Source of the DNA: Rhodocyclaceae bacterium
Lineage (GTDB): Bacteria; Pseudomonadota; Gammaproteobacteria; Burkholderiales; Rhodocyclaceae
DNA: 64,000 nucleotides
Direction of reading: 5' to 3'
NCBI GenBank assembly: GCA_018262775.1
Contig: JADFDU010000002.1
Coordinates: 30,049-94,048, forward strand
Part shown: positions 29,135 through 36,243 of the stretch, one piece after another
Numbering within the stretch: the first letter of the stretch is position 1
Layout of the letters: each line of letters opens with the position of its first letter
Made by a program: the position numbers and the translations under genes
The notes under the pieces: model-generated
Databases searched by the model: none
What the model saw: the letters and a program-made list of their open reading frames with translations, nothing else
What the model was told of the DNA's origin: nothing

Positions 29135-29544
29135 ATGCCAGGCGGAACCGAGTCTGTCACCATGAATCTCGACAGCGGTGATGGATACGGGCCTGATGCC
29201 ATGCGCCGCCGGCTGGTTGTAGCGACTTCGGCCATCGGTAGCATAGCGGTTGCAGCGGCAGCTTTCCCTTCCAACTTGTCGCGAACATGGTGCCGACCAG
29301 CTGCTCGGTCCGGAATCGACCAGACCGTAGCAACCGAGTTATTGCCGCAATGCACTGCGTGTGATCCGGCTGGAGTTCTGGATCGGCTGGTACTGTGTAC
29401 GCACCTCGACTGTGTGTCGACTTTCCGCAAGGACGTGTCTTCAGGAACGTTCCCGCACCGTTTAACCTGGAAATTCCCAGACACAGATATCTATCCGACA
29501 CCCGCCTGCTGATCGGCGTTGATGAGACAGGCGGACAAGGGTGA
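29135..29544 (+). pseudogene. Decayed Rieske iron-sulfur protein gene (petA-like)
   Basis: The first frame begins with a Rieske/Tat-type leader (RRRLVVATSAIGSIAVAAAAF). A frame change near 29270 gives PFQLVANMVP in the next frame, as in Rieske proteins. The first frame then regains the cluster box CTHLDCVSTF (about 29399-29430). After a deletion that removes the second box (CPCHGS), a third stretch from about 29434 in another frame reads GRVFRNVPAPFNLEIP and YLSDTRLLIGVDETGG and stops at 29542-29544. At least two frameshifts plus internal deletions make it non-functional. No cytochrome b or c1 gene is next to it. Confidence 0.8.
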
Positions 29545-29612
29545 TGATGTAGGAGATTGAAATTGTTGTCGCGAGAGCATGTCGGCTCTTGCGTGACCCG
29601 AGGTACCGGCAT

Positions 29613-29636
29613 GCCGGTCGTGCTACCGGTTTTTTT
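29613..29636 (+). terminator. Intrinsic terminator before the Met-rich protein gene
   Basis: GCCGGT (29613-29618), loop CGTGCT, ACCGGT (29625-29630), then T residues to 29636. The left arm overlaps a second palindrome ACCGGCATGCCGGT (29605-29618), so two alternative structures exist. It lies after the Rieske remnant and 21 bp before the next gene. Confidence 0.7.
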
Positions 29637-29657
29637 CATGAATGAAAGGAGATGCAC

Positions 29658-30293
29658 ATGCTGAACAATAAGCGTTGGACAAGAACTCTCGCGGCATTGA
29701 CGATTGGGGCAGGCCTTGCTGGCATTGCCCTTGCCGAACCTAATCCGGGTTCCATGGGCTCAGGAATGATGGGTGGCGGTTACGGACCCGGGATGATGGG
29801 CGGTGGTCAAGGTGCGGGGATGATGGGGAGATGCGAACGGGGTCAGATGGGTCCAGGCATGATGAGCGGCGGCTACGGACAAGGCATGATGGGGCAGGGA
29901 ATGATGGGCGGTGGTTACGGTCCAGGCATGATGGGCGGCGGTTATGGTCAAGGCATGATGGGTCAACGCGACGGGCTGCCCGGCATCACCCTCGATGATG
30001 CCCAGCGCAAGAAGGCCAACGGCATCCAGGACGACCTGCGCCGCAAGCGTTGGGAGCTGATGGGGCGGACGATGGACGAGCAGATCAAGCTGCGCGATCT
30101 CTACGACGCCGAAAAACGCGATCCGGCGGCGATCGGCGCTGCCTACCAGCGCGTCTTCGACCTGCGGCGTCAAATGATCGAGGCGACCGTCGCCGCGCAC
30201 AATAAGATCGAGGGACTGCTGACGCCGGAGCAGCGCAAGACCGCGCGCGATTACTGGGGACAGAGCTGGCGTGGCCGCATGATGGGGAATTGA
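29658..30293 (+). CDS. Met/Gly-rich Spy/CpxP-like periplasmic protein
   Basis: A 211-residue exported protein. After the signal peptide (to about ALAEP) come about 75 residues of imperfect repeats of the type GMMGGGYGPG, rich in Met, as in periplasmic copper-binding proteins. The C-terminal helical domain (about 108-205: ITLDDAQRKKANGIQ, LRDLYDAEKRD, LLTPEQRKTARDYW) has the LTxxQ-like motifs of Spy/CpxP/CnrR-type proteins. The ATG at 29658 has AGGAGA 5 nt upstream; ATG 29652 is possible but sits on the ribosome site. A copper-binding chaperone or sensor role is inferred. Confidence 0.8.
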   Translation: MLNNKRWTRTLAALTIGAGLAGIALAEPNPGSMGSGMMGGGYGPGMMGGGQGAGMMGRCERGQMGPGMMSGGYGQGMMGQGMMGGGYGPGMMGGGYGQGMMGQRDGLPGITLDDAQRKKANGIQDDLRRKRWELMGRTMDEQIKLRDLYDAEKRDPAAIGAAYQRVFDLRRQMIEATVAAHNKIEGLLTPEQRKTARDYWGQSWRGRMMGN

Positions 30294-30294
30294 A

Positions 30295-30753
30295 ATGATT
30301 TCACCAAAGCGCGGTGCACTAGCGGCCGTCGCGTTGGTCCTGCTCGCAGCATGCGGCAAGCAGGCGGGTGTGGCCGGCATCGATCCGCAGGATGCGACGA
30401 AGGTGGCGCGGGGCAAGACGGTGTATGCCGCCTCCTGCGCCTCCTGCCACGGCGCCAGTCTGCAGGGCCAGTTCAACTGGCGGCAGCGATTGCCGAACGG
30501 GCGCATGCCTGCGCCGCCGCATGATGAGTCGGGCCACACCTGGCATCATCCCGACGAGATGTTGTTTGGTATTACCAAGCAAGGCCTGGTGCCCGGCAAG
30601 TACGGCCCGCCCGGTTACGTGAGTGATATGCCGGCTTTCGGCAGTATCCTGAATGATGCCGATATCGCTGCCGTGCTGTCCTACATCCAGAGCCGCTGGC
30701 CGCCGGAGGTGCAGCGCGCACGTGGGGAAATGCTGAAAAATCGCCGTGGATGA
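30295..30753 (+). CDS. Lipoprotein c-type cytochrome
   Basis: A 152-residue protein with lipobox LLAAC (Cys20), one haem site CASCH (C48, C51, H52) and a probable Met ligand in DMPAFGSIL, a class I cytochrome c fold. It also has a His-containing insert (HDESGHTWHHPDEM). It begins one base after the preceding stop and is followed by DUF411, so the three genes form a tight unit. The same cytochrome plus DUF411 pairing fits copper-resistance islands, where electron transfer may keep copper in the less toxic Cu(II) form. Confidence 0.88.
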   Translation: MISPKRGALAAVALVLLAACGKQAGVAGIDPQDATKVARGKTVYAASCASCHGASLQGQFNWRQRLPNGRMPAPPHDESGHTWHHPDEMLFGITKQGLVPGKYGPPGYVSDMPAFGSILNDADIAAVLSYIQSRWPPEVQRARGEMLKNRRG

Positions 30754-30770
30754 GGGAATGGGGAGTGAAA

Positions 30771-31214
30771 ATGAAAACATCGAAATTTCTGGCGACGGCG
30801 CTGTTGGCGCTGTCGACAATCTGCGCCAGTGCCGAGCCGCTGCCCGAAGTCGTGATGCACAAGGACCCGAACTGCGGCTGCTGCGGCAAGTGGGCGGAGC
30901 ATCTCGAGGCGAACGGCTTCAAGGTGAAAACGGTGCCGGAGCGCGACATGCAGACGGTGAAGAGCCGGCTCGGCGTGCCGGAGCGACTGGCTTCCTGCCA
31001 TACCGCCAAGGTCGGCAACTATGTCATTGAAGGCCATGTGCCGGCATCCACGATCAAGCGCATGTTGGGCGAAAAGCCTGCCGTGCGCGGGCTGGCAGCG
31101 CCCGGCATGCCGCCAGCCTCGCCGGGGATGGACGTCCCCGGAAATAGCGCCCCGTTCGACGTGATCGCTTTCGATCGGACCGGAAAAACCCGGGTATACG
31201 AGCAGATCCGCTAA
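30771..31214 (+). CDS. DUF411 metal-binding periplasmic protein
   Basis: A 147-residue protein with a signal peptide (to about ASA) and the DUF411 hallmark HKDPNCGCCGKWAEHLE, then SCHTAKVGNYVIEGHVP and FDVIAFDRTGKTRVYEQI. DUF411 proteins are thioredoxin-like metal-binding proteins found near copper genes (CopG is a characterised relative). GGGAG is 5 nt before this ATG; an ATG at 30750 overlapping the cytochrome stop would place seven residues before the signal. It is the last gene of the metal island. Confidence 0.92.
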   Translation: MKTSKFLATALLALSTICASAEPLPEVVMHKDPNCGCCGKWAEHLEANGFKVKTVPERDMQTVKSRLGVPERLASCHTAKVGNYVIEGHVPASTIKRMLGEKPAVRGLAAPGMPPASPGMDVPGNSAPFDVIAFDRTGKTRVYEQIR

Positions 31215-31315
31215 AACGACACTCGCGTCCGCAGCATCGGCGAGCCCGCAGCCAAAGTCAGCCGCTGTAGGACGGCGACAAAGGCTTTCCGATCGGGCGT
31301 TTCACAGGCTCACGG

Positions 31316-31477
31316 TTAGCGACGTCTCTTCGTGCCACCCTTGGCTTTCCCGACAGGCCGTTTCGTTTGTTTCTCCTCCGGTTTTACGTGGTCGCCGATG
31401 ATGCCTTTCAGGGGGCAAATCTTGAAGGCCGGGCATTGCTGGCAACTGGCGACGATGGCGATGGGGCATAGGGTCAT
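31316..31477 (-). CDS. Small cysteine-rich cytosolic protein
   Basis: A 53-residue frame beginning MTLCPIAIVASCQQCPAFKI and ending in a very basic tail (KAKGGTKRRR). Four Cys with CxxC spacing suggest a zinc or iron-sulfur site. AGGAGT sits 7 nt upstream on the minus strand. The longer frame starting at 31645 lacks a ribosome site and is not used. It is encoded opposite to the metal island and divergent from the M48 peptidase gene. Function unknown. Confidence 0.65.
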   Translation of the reverse strand: MTLCPIAIVASCQQCPAFKICPLKGIIGDHVKPEEKQTKRPVGKAKGGTKRRR

Positions 31478-31549
31478 TCGAGTACTCCTGTGTCTGGCGA
31501 GGGCGCGGCGGTGGTGAGCTCGCAGGTGACCGCGTGGGGAGGGGCAGGA

Positions 31550-31599
31550 CTGGATTGATTGTAGGCCGCTGTAGCCGCGAGTCAATCCAGGCTTAGAAT
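31550..31599 (+). promoter_or_regulatory. Inverted repeat and -10 element upstream of the M48 peptidase gene
   Basis: CTGGATTGA (31550-31558) and TCAATCCAG (31582-31590) form a perfect 9-bp inverted repeat with a 23-nt spacer, followed by TAGAAT (31594-31599) as a candidate -10 about 67 bp before the ATG. No good -35 is seen. It could be an operator or a hairpin from divergent transcription. Confidence 0.35.
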
Positions 31600-31665
31600 C
31601 CAATTGCAGGTGCGGTGCGGTTTGGTGCGTGGTGTGCCTTGCCACCCGATTTGAGGAGGTGTTTC

Positions 31666-33165
31666 ATGCGTAACAGCGTCATGCGCAACAGAGTATTGCT
31701 GCTTGTCCTGGCTTCCGCCTTGCTCGCCGGCTGCGCCACCGTGACGAACCCGGTCTCGGGCCAGAAGGAACTCACGGTCATGGACGAGCGCAGCGAGATT
31801 GCACAAGGCCGCAAGGCGCACGAGGAGGTGCTGAAGGAGTTCGGTGCCTACCCGAACCCCGGGCTGCAGGCCTATGTGAACGAGATCGGCCAGCGGCTGG
31901 CCAGTCAGTCGCACCGCAAGAACCTGGAGTGGCATTTCACGGTGCTGGACAGTGCGGAGGTCAATGCCTTTGCCCTGCCCGGCGGCTATGTCTACGTCAC
32001 GCGCGGCCTCATGGCCTACATGGACAGCGAGGCCGATCTGGCCGGTGTGATCGGCCACGAGATTGGCCACGTCACCGCCCGCCATGGCGCGCAGCGCGCC
32101 ACGCGGCAGCAGACGGCGGGCCTCGGCGTGCTTGCCGCCACGATCCTCGGCGCCGTGCTCGAGAGCCGCGGCGTCTCTGGCGCCACCGACCTGGCTGGCT
32201 CGCTCTCCCAGGGCGCGGCCGCGGGCTATATCGCGTCATACAGCCGGGAGCAGGAGTCGCAGGCGGACAAGCTGGGGGCCGAATATCTGGCGCGCATCAA
32301 TTACGACCCGAAGAACATGGTCGACGTCATCCGCGTGCTGAAAAGCCAGGAACAGTTCGCCGCCGACATGGCGCGCGCCGAAGGGCGGAAGCCGCCGCCC
32401 CAGGCCGGCTGGCTGGCTTCGCACCCGAGCAACGACAAGCGCCTGCAGGACATTGTGCAGATTGCCGGCCAGTACAAGGGCAAGTACGGCGATGAGGGCC
32501 ACAGCCGCTACCTGAAGGCCATCGACGGCATGACCTTCGGCGAGAGCCGCGAGCAGGGCGTTACGCGCGGGCGCCATTTCTACCATGAGCCGCTGGGCAT
32601 TGCGCTGACGGCCCCGGCAGGCTGGAAAGTGCAGAACACGGCGGAAGTCGTCGCGCTGATCAATGCCGCCGGCGATGCCGGCCTGCTGGTGCATGTGGCG
32701 CCACCCGACGCGGGCAAGACGCATGAGGACATCATCCGCAATGTCTTCAGGCCCGAGCAGGGCCGCACGGACAAGCTGGCGCTGGGCGGCTTCTCTGCCA
32801 CGCACTTTGCTGGCATGGGCAAGAACCGGCAGGGTCAGGTACAGAGCGTCGAGGTGACAGTGGTGACCGGACCGGCGAGCCGGAATTTTCTGCTGATCTA
32901 TGGCGCCAAGGATGCGCAGGCGCTGCAGCGCGCCCGCGGCCAACTCAAGGAGGCCGAAGCCTCGTTTCGCGCCCTGACCGCCGCAGATGCCGCCGCCGCG
33001 CGCCCCTGGGTGCTCAAGACGGTGCCTTACCCGCAGGGCGGGTTTCCCCAGCTTGCGCGGACCTCGCCGCTGTCCGCCAACGCGGAACGGGAACTGCGCC
33101 TGATCAACGGCTTCTATGCGGGCGGCGAACCGCCGCCCGGGCAACTGGTGAAGGTGGTCGAGTAA
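31666..33165 (+). CDS. M48-family metalloprotease lipoprotein
   Basis: A 499-residue periplasmic or outer-membrane-linked zinc protease. Lipobox LLAGC near residue 23, the peptidase domain with GHEIGH (His131, Glu132, His135) and the downstream Glu ligand in the YSREQESQADKLG segment, then a C-terminal extension (about 290-499) with PDZ-like or accessory fold features seen in BepA-like or Oma87-associated proteases. GAGGAGG lies 6 nt before the ATG at 31666. The likely job is quality control of outer-membrane proteins. It runs convergently with the TPR lipoprotein gene, 3 bp apart. Confidence 0.88.
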   Translation: MRNSVMRNRVLLLVLASALLAGCATVTNPVSGQKELTVMDERSEIAQGRKAHEEVLKEFGAYPNPGLQAYVNEIGQRLASQSHRKNLEWHFTVLDSAEVNAFALPGGYVYVTRGLMAYMDSEADLAGVIGHEIGHVTARHGAQRATRQQTAGLGVLAATILGAVLESRGVSGATDLAGSLSQGAAAGYIASYSREQESQADKLGAEYLARINYDPKNMVDVIRVLKSQEQFAADMARAEGRKPPPQAGWLASHPSNDKRLQDIVQIAGQYKGKYGDEGHSRYLKAIDGMTFGESREQGVTRGRHFYHEPLGIALTAPAGWKVQNTAEVVALINAAGDAGLLVHVAPPDAGKTHEDIIRNVFRPEQGRTDKLALGGFSATHFAGMGKNRQGQVQSVEVTVVTGPASRNFLLIYGAKDAQALQRARGQLKEAEASFRALTAADAAAARPWVLKTVPYPQGGFPQLARTSPLSANAERELRLINGFYAGGEPPPGQLVKVVE

Positions 33166-33168
33166 GCT

Positions 33169-33951
33169 TCAGCGACGCAGCAGGTAGCGCAGGGCTTCCT
33201 CCTGACGCGGATCGAGTTCCAGCACCTTGCGGAAGGCATCCAACGCGTCGCCGCGATCACCTGACTCCCAGTAGGCTTTGGCGAGGCTGATGTAGGCCTG
33301 CAGGTTCTTCGAGTCGTACTTGAGGAATTCCTTGAGCAGATCAATCGACTCGCGGTACTTGCCGCTGGAGAAAGCCTGCAGCCCGCCGTTGAGCAGTTCG
33401 CGGATCAGGTCGGAACGCTCCGCGCTGCTGCCGGCGGCCAGCCCCTGCGCCAGAGCCCCCAGCCCTTCGCGAAACTGCTTCTGTTCGAGATAGGCCTTGC
33501 CGACGTTGAGCCAGGCGCGGGCATTGCCGGGTTCGAGCTTGAGGAACTCGGCGAAGTGGCTGATGGATTCCGTGAAGCGGCCGTTCTTCAGTGCATCCGT
33601 TCCGCCGCCGAACAGCGCTTCGGCAAATACCGGAATCACATCCTGTCCCTTGGGAGAAAGCTCGAACGCCTTCTTGCCGTTGGCGATGGCGTCCTTCCAG
33701 TTGCCTTTGGCGATGAACGAGCGCGCCGCCCACAAATAAGCCTGCCAGTATTGCGGGTCCTTGAGGATGACCTGGCCGAATTTGTCGAGTGCCGCGTCGT
33801 ACTTCTTCTCAGCGTAAAGCTGCTCGCCTTCCTTCATCAGGCCGGCCACCTGGTCCTGCAGCGTCAGGCCGGCGCAGCCTGTCAGCAGCAGGGACAATGC
33901 CAACAGCAGGGTCATCCACGTACGGCGGTGCATTGCAAAACTTGGAACCAT
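33169..33951 (-). CDS. TPR-repeat lipoprotein
   Basis: A 260-residue protein with lipobox LLTGC (Cys about 26) and several tetratricopeptide repeats (about 38-70, 70-105, 120-155, 185-255; e.g. EGEQLYAEKKYDAALDKFGQ, ARAWLNVGKAYLEQKQF). A scaffolding role in the periplasm is likely, as in BamD-like or pilus-associated TPR lipoproteins, but no specific partner can be named. GGGAGAG is 5 nt upstream of the chosen ATG; Met7 is an alternative. It ends 3 bp from the convergent M48 gene. Confidence 0.85.
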   Translation of the reverse strand: MVPSFAMHRRTWMTLLLALSLLLTGCAGLTLQDQVAGLMKEGEQLYAEKKYDAALDKFGQVILKDPQYWQAYLWAARSFIAKGNWKDAIANGKKAFELSPKGQDVIPVFAEALFGGGTDALKNGRFTESISHFAEFLKLEPGNARAWLNVGKAYLEQKQFREGLGALAQGLAAGSSAERSDLIRELLNGGLQAFSSGKYRESIDLLKEFLKYDSKNLQAYISLAKAYWESGDRGDALDAFRKVLELDPRQEEALRYLLRR

Positions 33952-34138
33952 GGCGCTCTCCCGGGCGGGTCAGGTATGAACCAGTGTACTCCTGCAGTTC
34001 CCGGTGCGTACTGCCAAGCTACCGATTGCGCAAGTGGGGTCGCATGGCTTGCCTCGCAGCACGGTGAAATATATGCTCTACGGCAGGGCGCGCTTTTCGT
34101 TGCGCCACGTTGCGCCGATCACCGGCAGGAGGCATGCC

Positions 34139-34555
34139 TTGAGCTTCGACTATGTGTTCTTCAACGAAATATTGCGCGACCGCTTCGTCGCTTTTGCAAG
34201 CGGCCACGACATCGCCAGCACGGTGCGCAAGGATGAGATCGAGGGCTACGTCGTCGAACTGCCGGATGGCCTCGACGATGCCATGCAGGAAGCTGTCGAC
34301 GATGCGTACGAGTCCCTGATGGACGAGCAGATGCTCATGGCCGAAGCCGATGCAGATATGGTCAGCAACCGCGTCGCCAGTGTCACGGTTGCGATGGCAG
34401 ACGGCAGCCGCCGCAGCATTCGCCTGCCTGCGCCGGTCGCGCGCTTGCTCTTCGAGCGCTTTGCGGCGGAAGAGGTCCACGGGATCGTTTCCGCGATTGC
34501 GCAAAGCCTCGAGAATCCCATCGACGGACCGCTCTGTCGCAAAGACGGCGAGTAA
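34139..34555 (+). CDS. Hypothetical conserved-looking cytosolic protein
   Basis: A 138-residue acidic protein starting at TTG (34139) with a perfect AGGAGG 6 nt upstream; longer frames upstream lack a ribosome site. It has no signal peptide, TM helix or known motif. The composition is Asp/Glu/Met/Ala-rich in the middle (DDAMQEAVDDAYESLMDEQM), with a beta-strand pair after (VASVTVAMADGSRRSIRLP) and a helix (VARLLFERFAAEEVHGIV). It precedes the acyl-CoA synthetase gene by 22 bp and may be co-transcribed. Function unknown. Confidence 0.65.
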   Translation: MSFDYVFFNEILRDRFVAFASGHDIASTVRKDEIEGYVVELPDGLDDAMQEAVDDAYESLMDEQMLMAEADADMVSNRVASVTVAMADGSRRSIRLPAPVARLLFERFAAEEVHGIVSAIAQSLENPIDGPLCRKDGE

Positions 34556-34577
34556 CCCGCGCGGCGCAGGCTGACGC

Positions 34578-36089
34578 ATGAACCTCGCCCTGCTCCTCGC
34601 GCGCAGCGCCCAGGCCTTTCCGCATCTGCCGGCCGTGGCGCTTGGCGGCTGCGTGCTGCATGATTACGCGGCCCTGGCTGAACGCTCGGCACGTCTGGCG
34701 GCGGGTCTGCGCGACGGCTTGGGACTGATGCCACGCCAGCGCGTCGCGCTGGTCATGAAGAACTGCCCGCAGTACGTCGAATTGCTTTTCGCCTGCTGGC
34801 ATGCCGGGCTGTGCGCGGTGCCGGTCAATGCCAAACTGCATCCGCGCGAACTGGCGTTCATTTTCCAGGATGCGGACGCCAGCGCCTGTTTCGTCAAGGC
34901 GGATCGGGTCGAAGCGGTGGTCTCCGCGCAGGCCGGGGCAACGGCCCTGCAGCACGTGATCGACGTCGGCGATGACGCATATGCTGCCTTGCTGCGGCAC
35001 GCGCCGCTGGCAACGGCTGCCATCGGGCCGGACGACCTGGCCTGGCTCTTCTACACCAGCGGCACGACCGGCAAGCCGAAGGGCGTGATGCTCACGCACG
35101 GCAACCTGCTGGCAATGACCCAAGCCTACTTTGCCGACGTCGATGCGATCGCGCCCGGCGATGCCATCCTGCATGCGGCGCCGATGTCGCACGGCTCGGG
35201 CCTGTATGTCCTGCCGCATGTGGCGCAGGCCGCCTGCAACGTGGTGCCGGCATCGGGCGGCTTCGACGAAGCGGAAATCTTCGCACTGCTGCTTGCGCAT
35301 CGCGGCGTGACGCTGTTCGCCGCCCCGACCATGGTGAAGCGCCTGGTTGCCTACGCCGGGTCAGCCAAGCCGGACAGTGCGAACCTGAAGACCATCGTCT
35401 ATGGCGGCGGACCGATGTACGCCGCGGATTGCAAGACGGCGATGCACACTTTCGGCTGCAAGTTGGCGCAGATCTACGGCCAGGGCGAAAGCCCGATGAC
35501 CATCACGGCGATGGGTAGGGCGCTACACGCCGACAGCGCTCACCCGCGCTATGAGCAGCGGCTGGCCTCGGTCGGACGGCCTTTCGCCGGCATCGAGGTG
35601 CGTGTGGCCGATGCCGAGGACTCACCGCTGCCCACGGGCGAGATCGGCGAGGTGTTGGTGCGCGGTGCGACGGTAATGGCGGGATATCTGAACCAACCTG
35701 AAGCGAGCGCGCAGACCTTGCGCGGCGGCTGGCTGCATACCGGCGACGTCGGCTTTTTCGACGGGGAGGGTTTTCTCACCCTGCGCGACCGCAGCAAGGA
35801 CGTCATCATCAGTGGCGGCTCGAACATTTATCCGCGCGAGGTGGAAGAAGTATTGCTGCGGCACCCGGCGGTCGCGGAAGCGTCGGTGGTGGGCGCGCCG
35901 GATGCGGAATGGGGCGAGGTCGTGGAGGCCTTCGTCGTGCCGCGGCCGGGGGCAATTATCGAGCCGGCCGAGCTGGATGCCCTGTGCCTGGATCACATTG
36001 CCCGCTTCAAACGGCCGAAGCGCTATGTCTTCCTCGACGCCCTGCCGAAGAATGCCACCGGCAAGGTGTTGAAGACTGAGTTGCGCTAG
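34578..36089 (+). CDS. AMP-dependent acyl-CoA synthetase (ANL superfamily)
   Basis: A 503-residue ligase that adenylates a carboxylic acid and transfers it to CoA. The P-loop YTSGTTGKPKG starts at Tyr159; YGQGESP and the hinge/motif region (GWLHTGDVGFFDGEGFLTLRDRSKDVIISGG) and the C-terminal catalytic Lys in KNATGKVLK are all present. By length it fits the medium/short to aromatic acid class of acyl-CoA synthetases; the substrate is unknown. The next gene icmF has its own promoter, but shared metabolism of acyl-CoAs is plausible. Confidence 0.9.
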   Translation: MNLALLLARSAQAFPHLPAVALGGCVLHDYAALAERSARLAAGLRDGLGLMPRQRVALVMKNCPQYVELLFACWHAGLCAVPVNAKLHPRELAFIFQDADASACFVKADRVEAVVSAQAGATALQHVIDVGDDAYAALLRHAPLATAAIGPDDLAWLFYTSGTTGKPKGVMLTHGNLLAMTQAYFADVDAIAPGDAILHAAPMSHGSGLYVLPHVAQAACNVVPASGGFDEAEIFALLLAHRGVTLFAAPTMVKRLVAYAGSAKPDSANLKTIVYGGGPMYAADCKTAMHTFGCKLAQIYGQGESPMTITAMGRALHADSAHPRYEQRLASVGRPFAGIEVRVADAEDSPLPTGEIGEVLVRGATVMAGYLNQPEASAQTLRGGWLHTGDVGFFDGEGFLTLRDRSKDVIISGGSNIYPREVEEVLLRHPAVAEASVVGAPDAEWGEVVEAFVVPRPGAIIEPAELDALCLDHIARFKRPKRYVFLDALPKNATGKVLKTELR

Positions 36090-36188
36090 CGCCCTTGACG
36101 GCGCAAGATGGTCGTCTGGATGACAAATTCCGTGCCGCAACAGTTACTTGAGGTTGTCGGCGAGATTGCCAGGGGGACCTCCGTCAAG

Positions 36189-36217
36189 TTGACGTTGACG
36201 TCAACGTAAGTTAGATT
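36189..36217 (+). promoter_or_regulatory. icmF promoter with palindromic operator in the spacer
   Basis: TTGACG (36189-36194), 17-bp spacer, TAGATT (36212-36217). The perfect 16-bp palindrome ACGTTGACGTCAACGT (36192-36207) covers most of the spacer. Its placement between -35 and -10 is typical of MerR-family sites or of steric repressors. TTnACGT-type palindromes are known from LiuR-type regulation of branched-chain acyl-CoA genes in proteobacteria; that link is from memory and unverified. Confidence 0.6.
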
Positions 36218-36243
36218 GCCCCTTCCTCTTTGGAGTATCCGCC

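Noticed and set aside
31478..31645. N-terminal extension of the small Cys-rich protein to 109 residues
   Set aside because: No ribosome site at 31645, and the extension overlaps the likely promoter and inverted repeat of the M48 gene; the ATG at 31477 has AGGAGT.
34134..34142. Two-codon mini-frame ATG CCT TGA overlapping the TTG start of the 138-residue protein
   Set aside because: The AGGAGG is only 1 nt from this ATG, too close for initiation, and fits the TTG at 34139 instead.
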